Shown piece by piece: positions 60,917-64,000 of a stretch of 64,000 bases of DNA (within the stretch, counting starts at the first letter, position 1; every line of letters starts with the position of its first letter). A program made the position numbers and the translations under genes. The notes under the pieces were generated by a model. The model did no database searches. It saw nothing but the letters and a program-made list of their open reading frames with translations, and was not told where the DNA came from. Source of the DNA: Streptomyces sp. LUP30 (GTDB lineage: Bacteria; Actinomycetota; Actinomycetes; Streptomycetales; Streptomycetaceae); NCBI RefSeq assembly GCF_001746365.1, contig NZ_MJAJ01000004.1, positions 212,190 through 276,189 of the forward strand, written 5' to 3'.

Positions 60917-63900
60917 CTACAGGGTGCGGGCCGCTTCCAGGACCGGGGTGAGGGAGGGGACCGTGACGTCGCAGTCCGCTCGCGCCAGGTCCCGGGCCAC
61001 GGTGGGGTTGCGGGCGAGGCCGACGAACCGCAGGCCCGCGGCCCGCGCGGCGGTGAGCTCGGCGAGCGTGGAGCCGATCAGCACGCCGGCGGCGGGCGTC
61101 CCGAGCGGGCGCAGGGCGCGGAGCAGGCGCTGCGGGTTCGGCATGAGCAGGCCCAGGTCGTCGGCGCGGCCGTGGATCCCGGCCGCCGGCGTGAGCCGGT
61201 GGGACTCCAGATGGCGGCGGACGGCCCCTTCGCAGACGTCCGTGGCGACCCCGACCCGGCGGCCCGCGCCCTGCAGGGTGCGCACGAGGACGGCCGAGTG
61301 GTGCGTCGTGGGCGCGTCCGGCACGGCGCTCAGCTCCAGTTCGTCGAGACGGTCCCGCAGGAGAGGCCCCAGCGGGTCCCGCGCGAAGGCCCGCAGCACG
61401 TCCAGCGGGTGCGCGAACAGCTCCCGGCCGGCCCCGCCCGGGTCGCCCTGCGGACGGCGCGCGAGAGCGTCCTCGGGGTGGCGGTGCTCGGCCACGACGG
61501 CGAGCAGGTCGAGGGCCGCCTCACGGGCGGCCGCCGCCGTGAACAGGCGGGTCAGCGGGCCGTCGAAGCCGAACAGCACGGTCTCGGCGTCGGCGAGCAG
61601 TTCCACCAGCGTCCGGGCGGGACCGGCGTCCGGGCGGGGCGCCTCGGGCGGCGGGGCGTAGTCCGGCGCGAGCGTGACCGCACAGGCCACCGCCAGCCCC
61701 GGCACCGGCCACCTGCCGAGCTGCGCGTTGACCGCGCGCTGCGCGCCCGCTGCCCGGCGCACGGAGTGGTGACGGGTGATGCCGGCCCCCACTTCCCGCA
61801 GATGCGTCAGCAGCCGCTGGGCCACGTCGGCGGTCTCCGCCCGCACGAAAGCCACCGGGTCGGCCACCCGCCAGGTCAGCTCGACGGCGGCGGTGAACTC
61901 GCCCTTGCCGGAGCTCGGCAGGGAGATCCGGTGGACGGCGTGGTGCGCGACCAGGTCGACCTCGTAGTAGGTCGCCGGGCGCGGGGGGCGGCCGCCGTAC
62001 GGATCGGCGGGGTTGAGCTGGGTGAGCGGCCCGTCGGGACGGGTGTGGACGATCGCGGTGCGGCCCGGCTCGGGGATGCCGAGCTGGCCCAGGTCCCGGG
62101 TGAGCAGGGGGCCGCGCACCAGGTCCCGCTCCTCGTCCGCCCCGCGCGGCGCGGGCAGCGGGCAGTACCAGGCGAGCGGCGGTCCGTCCGGGGCGTCGCC
62201 GTACAGGGGGCGGAAGCGGTGCGGGCCGGCCGCGGCGGAGCTGCGGGCGAAGTCGTCGTAGAGGGCGGGCTCCACGGTGAGCAGGACGGGCGCGGTGCTC
62301 TCCGGGGGTGCGGGGGCGGGCGGGCCGTTCTGGAACGTCACGCGCAGCCGGGGCGGCTCGGACAGGCCGGCGAGGGGGCCGGGCAGCCAGCGCAGGGCGG
62401 CGGCGAGGACCGGCAGGAGGTAGGCGTCGGGCTGGATCTCCACGACGTATCCGCTCCCGCGGACGCCGATCTCGTACTGCTGGGGCGTCAGATCCCCGCG
62501 GGCGAGGACCTCGTGGACGGCCAGTTCGAGGGTGATACGGGCCTCGGGTCGGGCGGCGAGGTCGGTGTCGGTCTCGAAGCGCAGCACCGGCCGGGCGTCC
62601 GGCGCGGGCGCGTCCCCGCCCAGTCGGCGCACCGTCTCCTCGGACACCGTCGCGAACGCCGGGTGCGCGGCGGCGGTGCCGGGGCGGCCGCCGGCGACGG
62701 GGCCGGCCGCCTCGGCGCGGAACTCTCCGGTGGTGAGACCCGCCCGCTCGTCGATCAGGGCGCCGACGCGGTCCAGCAGCTCGCGGGTGCGGCCGCGGGT
62801 CGTGCGCGGCAGGGTGCGCAGCAGCAGCTCGCGCACGCCGGGCCGGAAGTCGTAGGAGCCGGGCGGACCGGGGGCGGTGGTGAGCATGCCGCTGAGGATC
62901 ACCTCGGCGAGGTGCTGGGGCCGCGGGTCGCGGTTCACGGCGCGCTGGACGAGCCGCATGACCGGGACCGAGGGCACGGTGAGGGCCAGATGACCGGCCA
63001 GCCGGAACGCCTCCGGGGAGGCGGTGGCGCGAAACCGCAGGACCAGGTCCTGGGCGGGCAGCGCGGCCGGGTCGGGGGCCTCCCGGTCGGTGGACCGTGC
63101 GGGAGTCGTCGTCAGCCAGGCCGCCGCGCCGGGGGTGCGGCCGCCGCCGGGCCCGGCCACCAGCGCCGCCCAGTTGGCCAGCCAGGGAGCGCCCGGTTCC
63201 AGGACGGGCAGCGCAAGGGCCGCGGCGGGAGGCGGCTCGGCCTCGGGGTCGTACGGGGTGAACCGCAGCGCGCTGAGCGGGGCCGCCGTGGTCGGGGAGG
63301 TCAGCAGTCCGGGCTGGGCCGGCAGGGCCGTAGTGGGCCACAGGCGCTCGGGCAGCGGCTGGACGACGGCCAGCGGCATCCGGGCCGCCCAGTGCCGCAG
63401 GGTGGCGTGCCAGCGGTCGCCCGCCGGGCCGGGCCGCCACTGCGGGCCCATGCAGTCGCTGACGACCAGGGTGGCCGTCCGGCCGTCCGCCGTGTCGGGG
63501 ACGTGCCGGGCCCGGCCGTCGGGCGTCGCCGGATGCAGGGTGACCGTGCGGAAGACGCCCGACTGGGCCAGAACGGTGTGCAGTTCGCGCACGAGGGGCC
63601 GCCAGACCGGCATCGTCGGGCCCGTGTCGTGGACGAGGCTGAGGCGCAGCCAACGGTCGCGCGCGGGGCGCAGGACGGGCAGCCAGACGTCCGGGTGGGC
63701 GCCCAGCCGGGCGATGCGGTCGGCCGTGGCCCGCTCGTCGAGGAGCCGGGCGCGCGCCGAGGGCACCGTCCGCTTCAGCGGGCGCAGGGCGCGCTGCAGG
63801 GCGAGCGGGCGCGGGAGCATGGGAGGCGTGGGCGCGAGAAGCGGCCGGCCGCCGGCGGCGGCGCCGGGCTCACCGGAGGTGCGGGGGGCGGAGGCGGGGA

Positions 63901-64000
63901 GACGGAGGGGGACCCGGGCGGCCGGGACGGGCGGGGGGTTCGGCGGGCCGGGGCGGTCGGCCGGAGTCGGGGGCGCGGCGGGCGATGAGGCGTTCCGCCT
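60917..64000 (-). CDS. SAV_2336-type protein with degenerate HAD domain (5' end outside window)
   Basis: The frame is open to the window edge through a Pro/Ala-rich linker; the ATG at 63820 has no ribosome-binding site, so the true start lies outside. After the linker comes the SAV_2336 N-terminal type region (PLLAPTPPMLPRPLALQRAL, WLRLSLVHDTGPTMPVWRPL, RTATLVVSDCMGPQWRPG). The C-terminal 230 residues have a HAD-hydrolase fold. However motif I reads VLFGFDGPL with Gly for the nucleophile Asp, motif III MPNPQ lacks Lys, and motif IV IGSTLAEL lacks Asp, so it should be inactive. The family occurs in Streptomyces near ATPase-based conflict genes. Function unknown; the gene is leftward and last in the window. 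Confidence 0.8.
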   Translation of the reverse strand, partial: RRNASSPAAPPTPADRPGPPNPPPVPAARVPLRLPASAPRTSGEPGAAAGGRPLLAPTPPMLPRPLALQRALRPLKRTVPSARARLLDERATADRIARLGAHPDVWLPVLRPARDRWLRLSLVHDTGPTMPVWRPLVRELHTVLAQSGVFRTVTLHPATPDGRARHVPDTADGRTATLVVSDCMGPQWRPGPAGDRWHATLRHWAARMPLAVVQPLPERLWPTTALPAQPGLLTSPTTAAPLSALRFTPYDPEAEPPPAAALALPVLEPGAPWLANWAALVAGPGGGRTPGAAAWLTTTPARSTDREAPDPAALPAQDLVLRFRATASPEAFRLAGHLALTVPSVPVMRLVQRAVNRDPRPQHLAEVILSGMLTTAPGPPGSYDFRPGVRELLLRTLPRTTRGRTRELLDRVGALIDERAGLTTGEFRAEAAGPVAGGRPGTAAAHPAFATVSEETVRRLGGDAPAPDARPVLRFETDTDLAARPEARITLELAVHEVLARGDLTPQQYEIGVRGSGYVVEIQPDAYLLPVLAAALRWLPGPLAGLSEPPRLRVTFQNGPPAPAPPESTAPVLLTVEPALYDDFARSSAAAGPHRFRPLYGDAPDGPPLAWYCPLPAPRGADEERDLVRGPLLTRDLGQLGIPEPGRTAIVHTRPDGPLTQLNPADPYGGRPPRPATYYEVDLVAHHAVHRISLPSSGKGEFTAAVELTWRVADPVAFVRAETADVAQRLLTHLREVGAGITRHHSVRRAAGAQRAVNAQLGRWPVPGLAVACAVTLAPDYAPPPEAPRPDAGPARTLVELLADAETVLFGFDGPLTRLFTAAAAREAALDLLAVVAEHRHPEDALARRPQGDPGGAGRELFAHPLDVLRAFARDPLGPLLRDRLDELELSAVPDAPTTHHSAVLVRTLQGAGRRVGVATDVCEGAVRRHLESHRLTPAAGIHGRADDLGLLMPNPQRLLRALRPLGTPAAGVLIGSTLAELTAARAAGLRFVGLARNPTVARDLARADCDVTVPSLTPVLEAARTL

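Noticed and set aside
60566..63988. Long rightward frame opposite the SAV_2336 gene
   Set aside because: Gly/Arg/Gln-rich composition without motifs; the opposite strand encodes a recognisable family with normal codon use.

Overview
The window is very GC-rich. Codon third positions are almost always G or C, genes often start with GTG, signal peptides are Tat- or Streptomyces-like, and the rare TTA (bldA) codon is nearly absent. Together with a SARP/AfsR regulator, a PknG-like kinase and secreted GH43/CBM13 enzymes, this points to a Streptomyces (or close relative) chromosome, probably an arm-like accessory region. No rRNA, tRNA, CRISPR array, insertion sequence or prophage was seen.

Layout. 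0-4 kb: a small detoxification-type operon (SDR, alpha/beta hydrolase, LtrA) read leftward, with a divergent TetR gene. 4-7.5 kb: a secreted peptidoglycan-binding protein converging with a large SARP-NB-ARC-TPR regulator whose promoter carries 11-bp-spaced repeats. 8-12 kb: a PAS/GAF/PP2C/HATPase signalling protein divergent from an aldehyde dehydrogenase. 12-14 kb: a secreted exo-beta-1,3-galactanase-like GH43 with a ricin domain. 14.6-19.6 kb: a LysR-controlled organic-acid module (CitE-like lyase, CoA-transferase, CitMHS transporter) with the same operator in front of both arms. 19.8-27.9 kb: secreted polysaccharide and ester hydrolases (esterase, GH3 with PA14, carboxylesterase with a frameshift, GH43-AbfB) and a lipoprotein. 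28.4-35.7 kb: SDR, cytochrome bd oxidase (cydAB without cydCD), GMC oxidoreductase, gluconokinase and a cyclase-family hydrolase, which may form a sugar-acid oxidation module. 36.4-38.2 kb: a CPA-type antiporter.

38.4-51.6 kb is the most interesting part. One leftward operon holds an ABC exporter pair translationally coupled to a beta-propeller/phosphoesterase protein. Upstream of it lies a six-gene leftward operon: a trypsin-like protease fused to a degenerate STAND-like NTPase domain, a PknG-like Ser/Thr kinase, a vWA/zinc-ribbon protein with a TTA codon at position 10, a helical membrane protein, a solute-binding lipoprotein without permease, and a Trypco1 (CU044_2847) protein. This matches the general logic of NTP-dependent bacterial conflict systems, but the combination with an extracytoplasmic binding protein and membrane sensor looks unusual.

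51.7-64 kb: an MFS transporter divergent from its LysR regulator, with G-rich 23-bp repeats in the probable 5' UTR; an FAD monooxygenase and an LLM flavin enzyme; a GH5 enzyme under tandem LacI-type operators; an MreB-family protein; a Tat-exported FAD oxidase. The window ends inside a SAV_2336-type protein whose C-terminal HAD domain has lost its catalytic residues.

Most promoters, operators and terminators listed are read by eye from base patterns and carry modest confidence. Start codons were chosen from ribosome-binding sites, overlaps and family length.
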